Positions 17,658-26,555 of a DNA stretch of 64,000 bases are shown here, in pieces (the stretch's first letter is position 1; every line of letters begins with the position of its first letter). Position numbers and translations under genes: made by a program. The notes under the pieces were generated by a model. That model did no database searches, was not told the DNA's origin, and was given only the letters and a program-made list of their open reading frames with translations. The stretch is from Actinomycetota bacterium. Its GTDB lineage: Bacteria; Actinomycetota; Acidimicrobiia; Acidimicrobiales; Poriferisodalaceae. The stretch is from positions 184,442 through 248,441 of the forward strand of contig JABABU010000027.1 of assembly GCA_014238065.1 (NCBI GenBank). Reading direction: 5' to 3'.

Positions 17658-17662
17658 ATCGT

Positions 17663-18184
17663 CTAGGAGAGGCGCGACTCGTACTGGCGCAGGTTCTCGT
17701 CGTCGAAGCAGACGAAGGTGACCTTGTCGATGGCGTCCGGTCGTGCGGCGACCCACTCCGAGACCGCGCCGATGGCAACGCCGGTGGCGCGTGCTTTCGG
17801 GAACCGATACACGCCAGTGCCGATGTTCGGGAACGCGATGGTGCCGACCCCGTTCGCCGCGGCCAGATCGAGCGATGTCGTGTAGCAACTCGCCAGCGTG
17901 ACGTCGTCGTCGTCAGGTCGCGTACCCGTCCAGACGGGACCGACGGTGTGGATCACGAAGCGGGAGGGGAGCAGACCTGCCCCGGTGATCACCGCATCGC
18001 CTGGCGCACACTCGCCGTGCTCCGCGACGATCTCACGGCACTCGGCGACGATGCTCGAGCCTCCTGCTCGATGAATTGCTCCGTCGACTCCCCCACCGCC
18101 CATCAAGGAACTGTTGGCGGCGTTCACTATGGCATCGACCTCGAACGTCGTTATGTCGCCACGAACGACGCGAACACGTGTCAC
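17663..18184 (-). CDS. Macrodomain ADP-ribose / O-acetyl-ADP-ribose hydrolase
   Basis: This 173-residue MacroD/YmdB-type macrodomain has the catalytic and binding loop NAANSSLMGGGGVDGAIHRAGG, VITGAGLLPSRFVIHTVGPVW and the phosphate loop FPNIGTGVYRFP. Family members remove ADP-ribose from acidic residues or deacetylate O-acetyl-ADP-ribose. Length and motifs are complete. It lies 13 bases after the VOC gene stop on the same strand and converges on the alpha/beta hydrolase with a 5-base gap. No toxin ADP-ribosyltransferase is adjacent. Confidence 0.92.
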   Translation of the reverse strand: MTRVRVVRGDITTFEVDAIVNAANSSLMGGGGVDGAIHRAGGSSIVAECREIVAEHGECAPGDAVITGAGLLPSRFVIHTVGPVWTGTRPDDDDVTLASCYTTSLDLAAANGVGTIAFPNIGTGVYRFPKARATGVAIGAVSEWVAARPDAIDKVTFVCFDDENLRQYESRLS

Positions 18185-18197
18185 CGCGGTTCGCCAA

Positions 18198-18722
18198 CTA
18201 CTCGATCGTCCACCCTGGGGGGAGCTTCACATCGTCGGACGCGGCATGAGTCTCCTCGTCGCGTTCGATGTCGAGGTGCTTCCACAGGTTCAGCTGATTG
18301 CCCCACGGATCCAGGAAGGACGAGCTGCCGCCCCCGAACTCGGTCCAGAAGTGGTTCTCCCACAGGATCGTCGCACCGCGTTCGCGAGCTGCTTCGATGA
18401 TGCGCTCGAACGAGTCGTCCTCGCTGATGAGGATCCACACCCGGATCGCGCGTCCATCTCCCTTCAGGAACGTGGGCTCCTGAGGAGATTGGTCCGGGTG
18501 CGGCCGAACGTTCGCAGCGTTCGAGATCCCCATGTGGAGGTTGCCGATCTCCGAAGGCGATCCGTCCTCGTTCTTGTAGTGACCGCCCGGCACGATGCGA
18601 TGGAACACGCCGGGAATCCGTTCCTCGACCTCCCAGTTGAAGACCTCGCTGTAGAACGTGTTCGCGGCGTCGACGTCATCGACGGGTATGTCGATGAACA
18701 CCAATGTGTTCGGGTGTGTCAT
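18198..18722 (-). CDS. VOC family protein
   Basis: This 174-residue VOC-fold protein begins LVFIDIPVDDVDAANTFYSEVFNWEVE and has a second module VWILISEDDSFERIIEAARERGA ending FLDPWGNQLNLWKH. The first strand has Phe-Ile-Asp where a metal His is usual, so it may be a non-catalytic or binding member. It is probably co-transcribed with the macrodomain gene. The start at 18722 follows the usual N-terminal position for this family. Confidence 0.85.
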   Translation of the reverse strand: MTHPNTLVFIDIPVDDVDAANTFYSEVFNWEVEERIPGVFHRIVPGGHYKNEDGSPSEIGNLHMGISNAANVRPHPDQSPQEPTFLKGDGRAIRVWILISEDDSFERIIEAARERGATILWENHFWTEFGGGSSSFLDPWGNQLNLWKHLDIERDEETHAASDDVKLPPGWTIE

Positions 18723-18825
18723 GTGTCCCCCTCCGGGCGGTCAGTTGTCCGACATTCTCACAGCATTGCCCACGTCGCACGAAAGTCCGGCGAGCTGGAT
18801 CAACCCGACCGGTACCGTCTCGTGC

Positions 18826-19508
18826 GTGGTCGAGACGGAGCGGACCGACGAGCAGGACCTGATCCGCAGGGCGCTGGCGATTCTCGCCGGCTTCGTTCGC
18901 GCGCACCCGATGCCGTTCGCCACCTCGGTGTTCGGGTCGTTGATCATGGCGATCGGGACCGTCTACTCGGCCGTGGTCCTCGGATGGCTGACCGACGATC
19001 TCATCCCTCCCACCTTCGAGGGCACCGAACCGGGCCGAACCCGCACCTTCGTCATCCTGAGCGTGGTCGGTGTCGCCGCCGCCCGATCGACAGGGGTCAT
19101 CATCCGCCGCTACTTCGCAGGGATGATGCTGGCCAGGGCCCAGAACGACATGCAGACGGCTCTCGGCGACCACTACCTCGACCTCGCTCCTGCCGAACTC
19201 CGCTCCGTGTCGAAGGGGCAGCTCCTCGCGCACGCCGACAGCGACGTCGAGGTCGCAGTCGGGATGGTGCCGTTGGTTGTCACGCTCAACCGCTTCAACG
19301 CCACCATCGCGACCTGCAGCGCGTTGCCGCCGGTCGGACGATGATCTCCATCGCACACCGCCTGTCGACAGCCGAGCAAGCCGACCTCGTGCTGGTGTTC
19401 GATCGGGGCCGACTCACCGAAGTCGGCTCACACCTCGAGTTGGTTGCAGCCGGAGGAGGGTACGCCAAGCTGCACCGAAGCTGGGAGCGCACCACCGGCG
19501 CCACCTGA
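18826..19508 (+). pseudogene. ABC exporter (TMD-NBD half-transporter) remnant with large internal deletion and frameshift
   Basis: From a GTG at 18826 the frame encodes the start of an ABC exporter membrane domain: two hydrophobic helices (FATSVFGSLIMAIGTVYSAV, RTFVILSVVGVAAA) and the coupling region RAQNDMQTALGDHYLDLAP...GQLLAHADSDVEVAVGM. At about 19315-19325 this frame gives way to a different frame encoding the very end of a nucleotide-binding domain: LQRVAAGRTMISIAHRLST (H-loop) through GSHLELVAAGGGYAKLHRSW. The rest of the membrane domain, Walker A, signature and Walker B (roughly 1 kb) are missing, and the first frame stops at 19342-19344. The gene cannot make a working transporter. 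Confidence 0.82.
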
Positions 19509-19562
19509 GTCCGGCGTTCGCGCATCGACAGGAGACAACTGCCCTCGACTGGTAGGAAGCCG

Positions 19563-20270
19563 ATGGGGGACACCGATGGGTCAGTGGGGCATGATCGCTT
19601 CGTGCGCCACGTTCCCGCCGATACTCAGCTGACGCGCGGCGAGGCGTGGACGATCGGGTTCACGTACTTCACGTTGGCCATCACCGTCTCGATCGTTCAC
19701 AGCACCGCTGGTACCGAACCCTGGGTGATCGTGGTCGCAACGCTCATGGTCAATTCCGCGACGGCAACTCTCGCCTACGCAGCTGTCACATCAGCAGGGG
19801 GCGGGACGGTGGCCGGCGTCGCGAGCGGATGGTTGGTCTCGACCCGCTTCGGTCTCATGGCTGCCGCACTCGGTCCGAGGCTCTGGCCGAGCCGCTGGAA
19901 ACGGGCGATCGCCGCCTTCGGTGCTTTCGACCCGAACGTCGCTCTCGCTGTCAGAGAACAACGAGACACCGACGTCAGGCGCGTCTACGTCAGCGTCACG
20001 CTCTGGTTGGTTCTACCGTGGTGGGTCGGGGCAATGCTCGGAATTCTCGTCGGCGAGCAGATTGGTGACCCGCAGCGTCTCGGTCTCGACGCCATGTTCC
20101 CAGCCATGTTCGTCGCCATCCTGTGGCCTCAGCTGAAGACGAAGACCGCCCTCACCGTCGGATTGCTCGCCGTGATCGTCGCGCTCGCTCTCGTCGAACC
20201 CTCACCAGGCGGTCTGCCGGTGCTCCTTGCGGCACTCGCAGCACTGCTCGCCGTCAAGGACGCACGCTGA
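19563..20270 (+). CDS. azlC: AzlC-family amino acid export permease
   Basis: This 235-residue inner-membrane protein has an N-terminal GEAWTIGFTYFTLAITVSIV, TLMVNSATATLAY, SGWLVSTRFGLMAAALGP and a C-terminal run of hydrophobic helices, as in AzlC branched-chain amino acid exporters. The stop (TGA) overlaps the AzlD start as TGATG, so the pair is made together. AzlCD exporters move branched-chain amino acids or other neutral amino acids outward. The N-terminal 20 residues are poorly conserved and the start may be later. Confidence 0.8.
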   Translation: MGDTDGSVGHDRFVRHVPADTQLTRGEAWTIGFTYFTLAITVSIVHSTAGTEPWVIVVATLMVNSATATLAYAAVTSAGGGTVAGVASGWLVSTRFGLMAAALGPRLWPSRWKRAIAAFGAFDPNVALAVREQRDTDVRRVYVSVTLWLVLPWWVGAMLGILVGEQIGDPQRLGLDAMFPAMFVAILWPQLKTKTALTVGLLAVIVALALVEPSPGGLPVLLAALAALLAVKDAR

Positions 20271-20575
20271 TGCTCACCTGGGGGGTCGTCGTCGCGCTCG
20301 CCATCGGCGTTTACTGCCAACGACTCGTCGGCGCCATAGCGCTCGATCCTGCCCGGCTCGGAGCGCGTGCCCAAGCTGTCGTGAACCACATCCCGATCGC
20401 CATCCTGAGCGCCGTGATCGCTCTCCAGACCCTGAGTTCCAACGGCGAGTTGACGGGCGATGCGCGGATCTTCGGCATCGGGACAGCAGTTCTCCTCGCG
20501 AGCAGGAAGGCGCCGATGTTCGTCACAGTCGTCGCGGCGGCGGCCGTCACCGCGATCGTCAGGACTCTCGCCTGA
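20270..20575 (+). CDS. azlD: AzlD-family small export subunit
   Basis: This 101-residue protein has three or four hydrophobic helices, including WGVVVALAIGVYCQRLVGA, NHIPIAILSAVIALQTL and KAPMFVTVVAAAAVTAIV. The central PIAILSAV and the pairing directly after AzlC by a 1-base overlap identify it as the small AzlD partner. It converges on the CoA-transferase gene with a 9-base gap. Confidence 0.78.
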   Translation: MLTWGVVVALAIGVYCQRLVGAIALDPARLGARAQAVVNHIPIAILSAVIALQTLSSNGELTGDARIFGIGTAVLLASRKAPMFVTVVAAAAVTAIVRTLA

Positions 20576-20584
20576 GGGCCCCTG

Positions 20585-21763
20585 TCAGATGACGCCGCTG
20601 TCGGAGAGCGATTCGAGTTCGGACGTGGAGAGACCGAGCAGGTCGCCGTAGACCGATCCGTTGTCCCAACCGATCGGGTGACTGGGATCGAGTTCGAGCA
20701 ACTCACTTCCGTGCCATCGGATCGGACTGTGAGGAAGCGGCACCTCGCCGAGCTCTGGATGATCGATCCACTGGATGGATCTGCGTGCTATCGAAGGCTC
20801 GTCTCGCACGACCTCGTTGACGTCTCTCACCGCAGCCACAGGAACGTGTGCGGCGCGGAGCACCTCTGTGATGTCCTCCCTCGAGAAGCCCGACGCCCAG
20901 CTGGTGATCACGCCGTTGAGCTCAGACGTGTGCGCCGCCCTATCCGCATTCGTGACGAAGCGAGGGTCGGTGGCCAACTGGGGCTGGTCCATCGCGTCCA
21001 CCAGCGACTTCCACTGCTTGTCGGAGATCACGATGATGGCGAACCACCCATCGGCGCAGGCGAACACGTCGTACGGGGCGATCGTGCCAGCCGGATGCGC
21101 GTTACCCGTCCTCGGCGACTCACCCGTCTGGTACCACGCGGAGAGACACGTGGTCAGCGTCATGTACGACGCGTCGGCCATCGTCACCTCGACGGAGCGA
21201 CCGCGACCTGTCCGTTCACGTTCGAACAGCGCAGTGGTGATCGCTCCGTAGAGGTGTGTTCCGCCGATGAAGTCGACGAAGGCCACCCCGGCCTTCACCG
21301 GCGGACTGTCCGGATGGCCGGTCACCGCCATTGCCCCTGTGTGAGCCTGAACGGTGATGTCCATGCCGGGAACGGAGCCCTCAGCGTCGAGACCGAACGC
21401 GGTGGCGTGGGCGTACACGATCGAGGGATTCACCGCCGACACCGACTCATAGTCGATACCGAGCCGAGCGGGCACCTCGGGCGAGAAGTTCACCAGCATG
21501 ACCTCCGCGTGCTCGGCGAGTCCGAGCAGCATCTCCACGCCACGGTGTTCCTTGAGGTTGAGGGTCACGCACTCCTTGCACGAGTTCAACATCGCGAACG
21601 GGAGACTCGGGCCCCTCGTTCGAAGAATCTCCCCCTTGGGTGGCTCGATCTTGATGACCCTGGCACCTGCCATCGCGAGCAGGAACCCTGCATACGGGCC
21701 CTGGTAGACCTGACCGAGATCCAGCACCGTGATGCCCTCGAGCGGCAACGACCTGTCGCTCAC
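20585..21763 (-). CDS. Class III (CaiB/BaiF) CoA-transferase
   Basis: This 392-residue family III CoA-transferase begins LPLEGITVLDLGQVYQGPYAG, followed by GARVIKIEPPKGE and NLKEHRGVEMLL. The likely catalytic Asp lies in GMDITVQAHTGAM, and GRGRSVEVTMADAS follows. These enzymes move CoA between carboxylates through an aspartyl-CoA thioester. The GTG start at 21763 overlaps the SDR gene stop (GTGA). The longer open frame upstream only shadows the SDR gene. It is the last gene of the acyl-CoA cluster. Confidence 0.9.
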   Translation of the reverse strand: MSDRSLPLEGITVLDLGQVYQGPYAGFLLAMAGARVIKIEPPKGEILRTRGPSLPFAMLNSCKECVTLNLKEHRGVEMLLGLAEHAEVMLVNFSPEVPARLGIDYESVSAVNPSIVYAHATAFGLDAEGSVPGMDITVQAHTGAMAVTGHPDSPPVKAGVAFVDFIGGTHLYGAITTALFERERTGRGRSVEVTMADASYMTLTTCLSAWYQTGESPRTGNAHPAGTIAPYDVFACADGWFAIIVISDKQWKSLVDAMDQPQLATDPRFVTNADRAAHTSELNGVITSWASGFSREDITEVLRAAHVPVAAVRDVNEVVRDEPSIARRSIQWIDHPELGEVPLPHSPIRWHGSELLELDPSHPIGWDNGSVYGDLLGLSTSELESLSDSGVI

Positions 21764-22587
21764 GACGAGACCCACATGCCGCCATCGACCGGTAGCGAGA
21801 TACCGGTGATGAATCTGGCTTCGTCGGAGTGGAGGAACAGCGATGCGTTCGCCACGTCCCAGGCGGAACCCATCTTCCGCCCGAGCGGGACTGCTCCATC
21901 GCGTTGCGCGACGACCTCGTCCCTCGGGGTGCCGAGCGCCACTCGACCCTCGACTGCCATCGGTGTGTTCATGAGGCCGGGAAGAATCGCGTTCACCCTG
22001 ATGCCGTGACGGGTGTTCGCGGCCGCGAGATTCTCGGTGAGTCCGAGGACGGCCACCTTCGTCGTCTTGTAGCCCACGCCGGCGAAGGCGTGCTTGGCCG
22101 CCATCGACGAGATGTTGACGATCGAGCCCGATCCTGCCTCGCGCATCACAGGCACGACATGACGCGCGGCCAGGTACATGCCCTTGACGTTGATCTGCCA
22201 CAGCCGGTCGAACCCGTCTGGGTCGAGTCGCAATGCCGTCGAGTCGCCTGCACCCACTCCGACGTTGTTGTGGAGGATGTCGATGCGCCCGTGCGTCTCG
22301 AATATCGCGTCGGCGAGCGCCGCGTGCTGCTGGTCGGAACTGACCTCGAGTTCTGCTGCACTTGCGCAGCCACCTTCCACTGAGATCATCTCTGCGGTCT
22401 CGTTCGCCGAGTCGAGATCGCGGTCGGCGCACACGACAGCCGCTCCAGCTCTCGCGAGCAAGATGGCCGTTGCCCGGCCGTTGCCGATCGTCTCCCCTGG
22501 CGTCTGTCCTGCACCCACGACGACGGCGACCCGGCCGTCGAGACGGTGCTCGGTCGAGCCGGCAGCTTCAGGAAGTTCGGCAGTCAC
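21760..22587 (-). CDS. Short-chain dehydrogenase/reductase
   Basis: This 275-residue classical SDR has the glycine-rich cofactor loop VVVGAGQTPGETIGNGRA, which is longer than the usual TGxxxGxG. It also has the acidic ADRDLD after the second strand (NAD preference), NNVGVG, catalytic Ser in NISSMA, YKTTK (Tyr-x3-Lys) and a C-terminal SLPVDGGMWV. It probably oxidises a hydroxyl in the acyl-CoA pathway. The GTG start overlaps the acyl-CoA dehydrogenase stop by 4 bases and its stop overlaps the CoA-transferase by 4. Confidence 0.9.
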   Translation of the reverse strand: MTAELPEAAGSTEHRLDGRVAVVVGAGQTPGETIGNGRATAILLARAGAAVVCADRDLDSANETAEMISVEGGCASAAELEVSSDQQHAALADAIFETHGRIDILHNNVGVGAGDSTALRLDPDGFDRLWQINVKGMYLAARHVVPVMREAGSGSIVNISSMAAKHAFAGVGYKTTKVAVLGLTENLAAANTRHGIRVNAILPGLMNTPMAVEGRVALGTPRDEVVAQRDGAVPLGRKMGSAWDVANASLFLHSDEARFITGISLPVDGGMWVSS

Positions 22588-23750
22588 TTGAACGAGCCTC
22601 CGAGGATCTCTCTCGCCATGATCAAGCGCTGCACTTCACTCGGTCCCTCGCCAACGCGCCTTATGCGAAGCTCGCGGTACCAACGCTCCAGCGGCAGGTC
22701 CTTCGTCATCCCAACACCGCCGTGAATCTGCATCGCTCGATCGACGACGCGACCAGCCCCCTCTGACGCGATGAGCTTGGCCATGGCGGCCTCGGTTCTG
22801 AACCGCTCACCTCTATCGGCGCGCTGAGCGGCATCGAGCACGAGGAACGTGGCATGGCGGATGTCGATCTCGTTGTCGACGATCATCCACTGGACGGCCT
22901 GCTTCTCGGCCAGCAGCCCACCAAAGGACTCGCGGGACTTGGCCCATTCGATCGCCATCTTCTGAGCGACGACAGCGACACCGATACATCCGGCCGCGTA
23001 GGGAATCCGCTGGCGGCTGAGTCGGTCGTTGGCGATGGCGAAGCCGCGGTTCAGTTCACCGAGGATGTTCGAAGCGGGAACACGGAGTTCCTCGAACTGG
23101 AGTTCGGTGGCGTAGTGAGTGGATCTGAGCGTGTGCACGACTCGCCGAACGTGGAACCCTGGCGAGTCGGTATCGACTATGAACGCCGTGACGCCGTTGC
23201 GGCCAGGGTCATCGGATGTTCGGGCGAACACGAGCGCAAAGTCGGCCTTGTCGGCGCCGGAGATGTAGAGCTTCGATCCGTTGAGCACCCACTCGTCGCC
23301 GTCCTGGATGCCGCGGGTCTGGATCGCTCTCGCCGGGTCACTTCCTCCGGACGGTTCGGTGAGCGCGAAGCAGCCAGTCTTCTCGCCCTTGAGCGTCGGA
23401 TAGAGGTACTTCTGCTTCTGCTCGTCGGTCGCTTCGTAGAGCTGCGCCAATCCAGCTCCGCCGAAGGTTCCGTAGCACGGGTTGTACAGACCACCACGGT
23501 GCTGGCTCATCTCGATGGCCATCAGCGCCCGCGTGGTGACATCGATTCCAGGTCCACCGAACTCCTTGGGGATGTCGAGTCCGTAGAACCCCATCTCCTT
23601 GGTCTTGTCGACCAGGCGGGCATGATCGGCCGGATGCAACGCGCCTGCGTCCGGGTCGAGGTCGGCCTCGAGCGGCACGATCTCGTCGGCGACAAACCGG
23701 CGAACCGTCTCGACGATGAGCTCCTGCTCTTCGGACATGCGGTGATCCAT
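22584..23750 (-). CDS. Acyl-CoA dehydrogenase
   Basis: This 388-residue flavoprotein dehydrogenase has CFALTEPSGGSDPARAI (FAD and substrate loop), LNGSKLYISGADKADFALVFART, LRSTHYATELQFEELRVP and QIHGGVGMTKDLPLERWYRE. Near the end GEGPSEVQRLIMAREIL supplies the glutamate at the usual catalytic-base position. It would introduce a trans-2,3 double bond into an acyl-CoA and pass electrons to ETF. The start at 23750 has an alternative in-frame ATG at 23738 (MSEEQEL), which is closer to the family N terminus. Confidence 0.92.
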   Translation of the reverse strand: MDHRMSEEQELIVETVRRFVADEIVPLEADLDPDAGALHPADHARLVDKTKEMGFYGLDIPKEFGGPGIDVTTRALMAIEMSQHRGGLYNPCYGTFGGAGLAQLYEATDEQKQKYLYPTLKGEKTGCFALTEPSGGSDPARAIQTRGIQDGDEWVLNGSKLYISGADKADFALVFARTSDDPGRNGVTAFIVDTDSPGFHVRRVVHTLRSTHYATELQFEELRVPASNILGELNRGFAIANDRLSRQRIPYAAGCIGVAVVAQKMAIEWAKSRESFGGLLAEKQAVQWMIVDNEIDIRHATFLVLDAAQRADRGERFRTEAAMAKLIASEGAGRVVDRAMQIHGGVGMTKDLPLERWYRELRIRRVGEGPSEVQRLIMAREILGGSFK

Positions 23751-23886
23751 CAGCGAGTTCCTCTCTTCCTGTCTCCGCAGGTGGACAACCTTGCAGCCAG
23801 CCAGGAGAACAGACAGGACGCCCAGTTAGACCCGCCCGACGTAATGCCAGTCACCGTGGCGAGCGAAGGGGCCCGGCTTGGAGCGA

Positions 23887-24213
23887 TCATGGGCTCAAGG
23901 TGCCGATCCGGTGGGCGTCGGCTGTGTTGAAGGCGGGCAGCGAGCCGGTGCGGGCAACATGGGCCATCAGCAGTTCGTGCCAACGAGTCATGTAGCCGTG
24001 GGTGATCTCGTGGCGAAACTGGACCGCGCCGGAGTCGAGCTCTCTCATCAGCGCTGTTCGGAGCCCGAACGGCTCACACCCTCCCGCGTATCCGATGTGG
24101 ACGACGACGCCAGCGGCATCAGCGACCTCGTAGACGCCAAGCTGGGCCGGAAGAGCCGCGATGGCCTCTGCGCTCAAGTCGACCATTGGTTTGTCCAGAT
24201 CGATGGCGGCCAT
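23887..24213 (-). CDS. Small GIY-YIG-like protein
   Basis: This 108-residue protein has GVYEVAD...VVVHIGYAGG and then FGLRTALMREL, which resembles the GVY...YIG core and catalytic Arg of GIY-YIG nuclease folds. A later WHELLMAHVARTG could place the conserved glutamate. Similar small proteins occur in actinobacteria without known function; this family call is inference from motif likeness. The ATG at 24213 overlaps the crotonase TGA as TGATG (an in-frame GTG precedes it at 24216), so it is translationally coupled to a metabolic enzyme, which is unexpected for a nuclease. Confidence 0.55.
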   Translation of the reverse strand: MAAIDLDKPMVDLSAEAIAALPAQLGVYEVADAAGVVVHIGYAGGCEPFGLRTALMRELDSGAVQFRHEITHGYMTRWHELLMAHVARTGSLPAFNTADAHRIGTLSP

Positions 24214-24977
24214 CACTGGCCCTTGAACTCCGCGGTCCGTCGGTCGAGGCGGGCGGCGATGCCTTCCTTCACATCCGAACTGGCCCTCGCAGCATCGACC
24301 ATGGCATCGACATCGTCGTGGGAGATCCCGTCGCGAAAGGTCATTTGGCGGGTCAGGACTCCCTTCATTGCGCGCAGGCTGAGCGGGGCGTTGGCCGCGA
24401 CCCGGTTCACGACTGCCGCCACGGCGGCGTCGAAGTCGTCAGGCTCGGCGACTCGGTGAATGAGCCCAAGGTGGGCCATGCGAGTCGACGAAAGTGGGTC
24501 GCCGAGAAGCAACATCTCTCTGGCAATGACCGGGCCGCACACCTCCAGGATCTTCTTGGCGAGAAACCAACTCGGCGCCAAACCGATCTGGGCGAGCGAC
24601 ATCCCGAAGCGCGCGGTTGACACCGCAACAACGAGATCGCTGTGGAGGGCGAGCTCGTTTCCTCCCGCGATCGCGTCACCCTCGACAGCAGCGACGACAG
24701 GAAGCGGGTAGTTCTGGACTGCGTCGAGCATGGTCTCGATCCCGATCGCGCTGCCGGCCATGCCGTTCGAGTCGCGCTCCTTCAGGTCGACCCCAGCGCA
24801 GAACACAGGGCCCTCGGCCCTTATCACCGTGACTCTTTCGGCAGCAGGAGGGTCGACGGCAAACATCGCCGTCAACTCCTCGAGCATGGGCGCGTTCAAC
24901 GCGTTGCGGCGCTCAGGTCGCGCCAACGTCACGGTACGCACTGCCCCGCCGTCGTCGACTCGAACCAGTTCCCCCAC
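24213..24977 (-). CDS. Enoyl-CoA hydratase/isomerase (crotonase) family protein
   Basis: This 254-residue crotonase-fold protein has PERRNALNAPM, oxyanion-hole segments FCAGVDLKER and GDAIAGGNELAL, and PLSLRAMKG. The first hydratase glutamate is present (GGNEL). The second, usually in GQPEI, is replaced (FGMSLAQIGLAP), so simple 2-enoyl-CoA hydration is doubtful. An isomerase or other crotonase reaction is possible. It is co-transcribed with the GIY-YIG-like gene and probably with the dehydrogenases on either side. Confidence 0.88.
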   Translation of the reverse strand: MGELVRVDDGGAVRTVTLARPERRNALNAPMLEELTAMFAVDPPAAERVTVIRAEGPVFCAGVDLKERDSNGMAGSAIGIETMLDAVQNYPLPVVAAVEGDAIAGGNELALHSDLVVAVSTARFGMSLAQIGLAPSWFLAKKILEVCGPVIAREMLLLGDPLSSTRMAHLGLIHRVAEPDDFDAAVAAVVNRVAANAPLSLRAMKGVLTRQMTFRDGISHDDVDAMVDAARASSDVKEGIAARLDRRTAEFKGQ

Positions 24978-25073
24978 TGCGCCTCCCTACGCCGACACAG
25001 AACCTAGTTCGACCTGCGAGCGCGACCCATTTCGCACAGAGCCGACGACATCAGATGTGGGTCAGCTCTACGA

Positions 25074-26357
25074 CTACGGACGGGGATGGTACTGACCGTC
25101 GAGGCTGAGGTACTCAGTACCATCCGCCCTGTAGAACGAGGGTGAGTTGGCATTCTTCAGCACAGCGAGCATCGCGGGAAGCTCGGCACCCTCGGCTTCG
25201 ATCTTGTCGATGACGCGGTCGCAACCGATGGCATCGAGCAGCTCGAATGGGCCCTTCGCCCAGTTGAACCCCCACCGGATCGCGTTGTCGATGTTAACGA
25301 TGTCATCGGCGATCTCCGGCACGAGATCTGCCGCATAACGAAGCGTCCCGCCGAAGACGTCCCACGCCAGCTCACCTTGAGGCGAATCGGTGAACATGAC
25401 CTCACCGAGATCGGTCGGAACACCTTCGAGATCGGGGTCGGAGAAGTCTCGCCACTCTTCGCTGAGGAGATCGAACGTCTCTTTGTGGCGAGACCCATCG
25501 TCGAGCTTCGTCATCTTCCCGAAGCCAGCACCAGCCTTACGGCCAAGCTGACCACGATTTAGCATGCGCTGCTCTGCCCCCGGGAACTCGGTGTAACCCA
25601 GACCAGCGTCGCCTTCGGCGAGATTCACGGCCAAGTTCTTACCAACCAGATCCATGACATCGAGACCGATGAGATCGATGAGACCGTAGAGGCCTGTCGG
25701 TGGCAGACCGACCGGCTTGCCGAGCACCGCGTCGACTGTCTCCTGGCTCATGTCGTCGATGAGGAACGGCTTTGCCTTGTGCAACCCGGACAGCATGAAG
25801 AAACATCCGATGCGGTTGCCGATGAAGTTGACCGTGTCCTTCGCGTGGACGACACCCTTGTCGAGTTGGTTCGCGCCGAACGACGCAAACGCCTCGATGA
25901 CTTCGGCCGAGGTGTCCTCGCCGGGAACCAGTTCGAAGAGCTTCATGACGCGAACCGGATTGAAGAAGTGGGTGATCGCAACATCGCTCCGAAACCGGCC
26001 GCCAAAGCCCTCTGAGATGTCGCGCAACGGAATTCCAGAAGTGTTCGAGCTGATCACCGAACCGTCCTTACGAAGGGGCTCGACCTTCTCGAACAGCTCA
26101 CGCTTCGTATCGACGTCCTCGATGATCGCCTCGCAGATCCAGTCGTAATCGCCGATCTTGTCGAGGTCGTCGACGAAGTTACCGGTCGTGACGAGATGAC
26201 GGTGCTCTTCGTCAACCGCCGCGGCACCCTTCTCGGCCGCCTCATTCGTCACATCGAGCATCAGCACCCGACACCCGGCAGCAGCGCTCGCAGCACCGAT
26301 GCCGGACCCCATCGTCCCGCACCCCAACACCGCAACCGACTCAATCTGTCTCGACAC
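25074..26357 (-). CDS. 3-hydroxyacyl-CoA dehydrogenase
   Basis: This 427-residue NAD-dependent enzyme has an N-terminal Rossmann fold (VAVLGCGTMGSG, then LMLDVTNEA), the NTSGIPL serine and the catalytic AITHFFNPVRVMKLFELVPG His-Glu region. Two C-terminal helical domains follow (KDTVNFIGNRIGCFF and AIRWGFNWAKGPFELLDAIG), giving the double C-terminal arrangement of the longer family members. The GTG at 26357 is preferred because GGAGGA lies 7 bases upstream; the open frame extends to 26471 without family similarity. It begins the minus-strand acyl-CoA cluster and is divergent from the AddB-like gene. Confidence 0.9.
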   Translation of the reverse strand: MSRQIESVAVLGCGTMGSGIGAASAAAGCRVLMLDVTNEAAEKGAAAVDEEHRHLVTTGNFVDDLDKIGDYDWICEAIIEDVDTKRELFEKVEPLRKDGSVISSNTSGIPLRDISEGFGGRFRSDVAITHFFNPVRVMKLFELVPGEDTSAEVIEAFASFGANQLDKGVVHAKDTVNFIGNRIGCFFMLSGLHKAKPFLIDDMSQETVDAVLGKPVGLPPTGLYGLIDLIGLDVMDLVGKNLAVNLAEGDAGLGYTEFPGAEQRMLNRGQLGRKAGAGFGKMTKLDDGSRHKETFDLLSEEWRDFSDPDLEGVPTDLGEVMFTDSPQGELAWDVFGGTLRYAADLVPEIADDIVNIDNAIRWGFNWAKGPFELLDAIGCDRVIDKIEAEGAELPAMLAVLKNANSPSFYRADGTEYLSLDGQYHPRP

Positions 26358-26555
26358 GACAAGTTCCTCCCATTGACCGCCCAGCAGTTTGCCATGACTC
26401 GAGATGCCATCCCTCTGGAGCCGCTCGCCAGCACAATCTACGTATGCGCAATATGAGCACCTGAGATTCACCGTGACTGAAGAGAATCCAGCACCCGCTC
26501 ATGTCAGGGACCGACAGAGAAAAGAAGCGTCACATGGCTCGCGTAGGGTCTTGTT

